This document shows positions 16,371 to 16,378 of a DNA stretch of 16,378 bases, one piece after another (the stretch's first letter is position 1; each line of letters opens with the position of its first letter). The translations under genes were made by a program, and so were the position numbers. The notes beneath the pieces are model-generated. The model ran no database searches, was not told where the DNA came from, and was given only the letters and a program-made list of their open reading frames with translations. Source of the stretch: an uncultured Cocleimonas sp. (lineage in GTDB: Bacteria; Pseudomonadota; Gammaproteobacteria; Thiotrichales; Thiotrichaceae); assembly GCA_937974135.1 (NCBI GenBank), contig CALJIH010000070.1, forward strand, positions 1-16,378, in the 5' to 3' direction.

Positions 16371-16378
16371 TACACCCC

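Overview
The window looks like chromosomal DNA of an AT-rich gammaproteobacterium, possibly marine. This rests on an RppH-type Nudix hydrolase with the family's 'IDD-G' N-terminus and a GTG start, placed head to head with a SerB-like HAD phosphatase, and on a periplasmic betaine/choline-type binding protein divergent from a LysR regulator. Genus-level assignment is not possible from the sequence alone. Hand counts of a few lines give about 40% G+C in most genes and only about 30% in the left-most gene.

Left two thirds (1-11567), all on the minus strand and read right to left: a cytochrome P450, a very large single-module type I polyketide synthase (KS-AT-DH-MT-psiKR-ER-KR-ACP, no thioesterase), a PLP-dependent alpha-oxoamine synthase, and a formyltransferase cut by the left edge. 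The PKS has the domain order of fungal highly reducing iterative synthases. Its lack of a release domain and the adjacent oxoamine synthase match the logic of fumonisin/AAL-toxin (sphinganine-analogue) biosynthesis: an ACP-bound reduced chain is released by decarboxylative condensation with an amino acid to give a long-chain alpha-amino ketone. The formyltransferase could then N-formylate the amine and the P450 could hydroxylate the chain. This is an inference from gene families and order.

Middle (11802-14124): a DUF2156 (MprF C-terminal-like, GNAT-fold) protein starting 17 bp after rppH, then rppH itself (both minus), and a divergent HAD-IB phosphatase on the plus strand. This looks like a housekeeping block. 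The DUF2156 protein lies between rppH and the P450 and could belong to either unit. Two perfect copies of a 21-bp C-tract repeat lie in the intergenic gaps on either side of this block.

Right end (14268-16378): a LysR-type regulator (minus) divergent from a secreted OpuAC/ProX-type substrate-binding protein (plus), with a strong palindromic candidate operator between them and a clear intrinsic terminator after the binding protein. No permease or ATPase gene follows inside the window. No rRNA, tRNA, CRISPR array or transposase gene was seen, and no gene-free stretch exceeds 300 bases.
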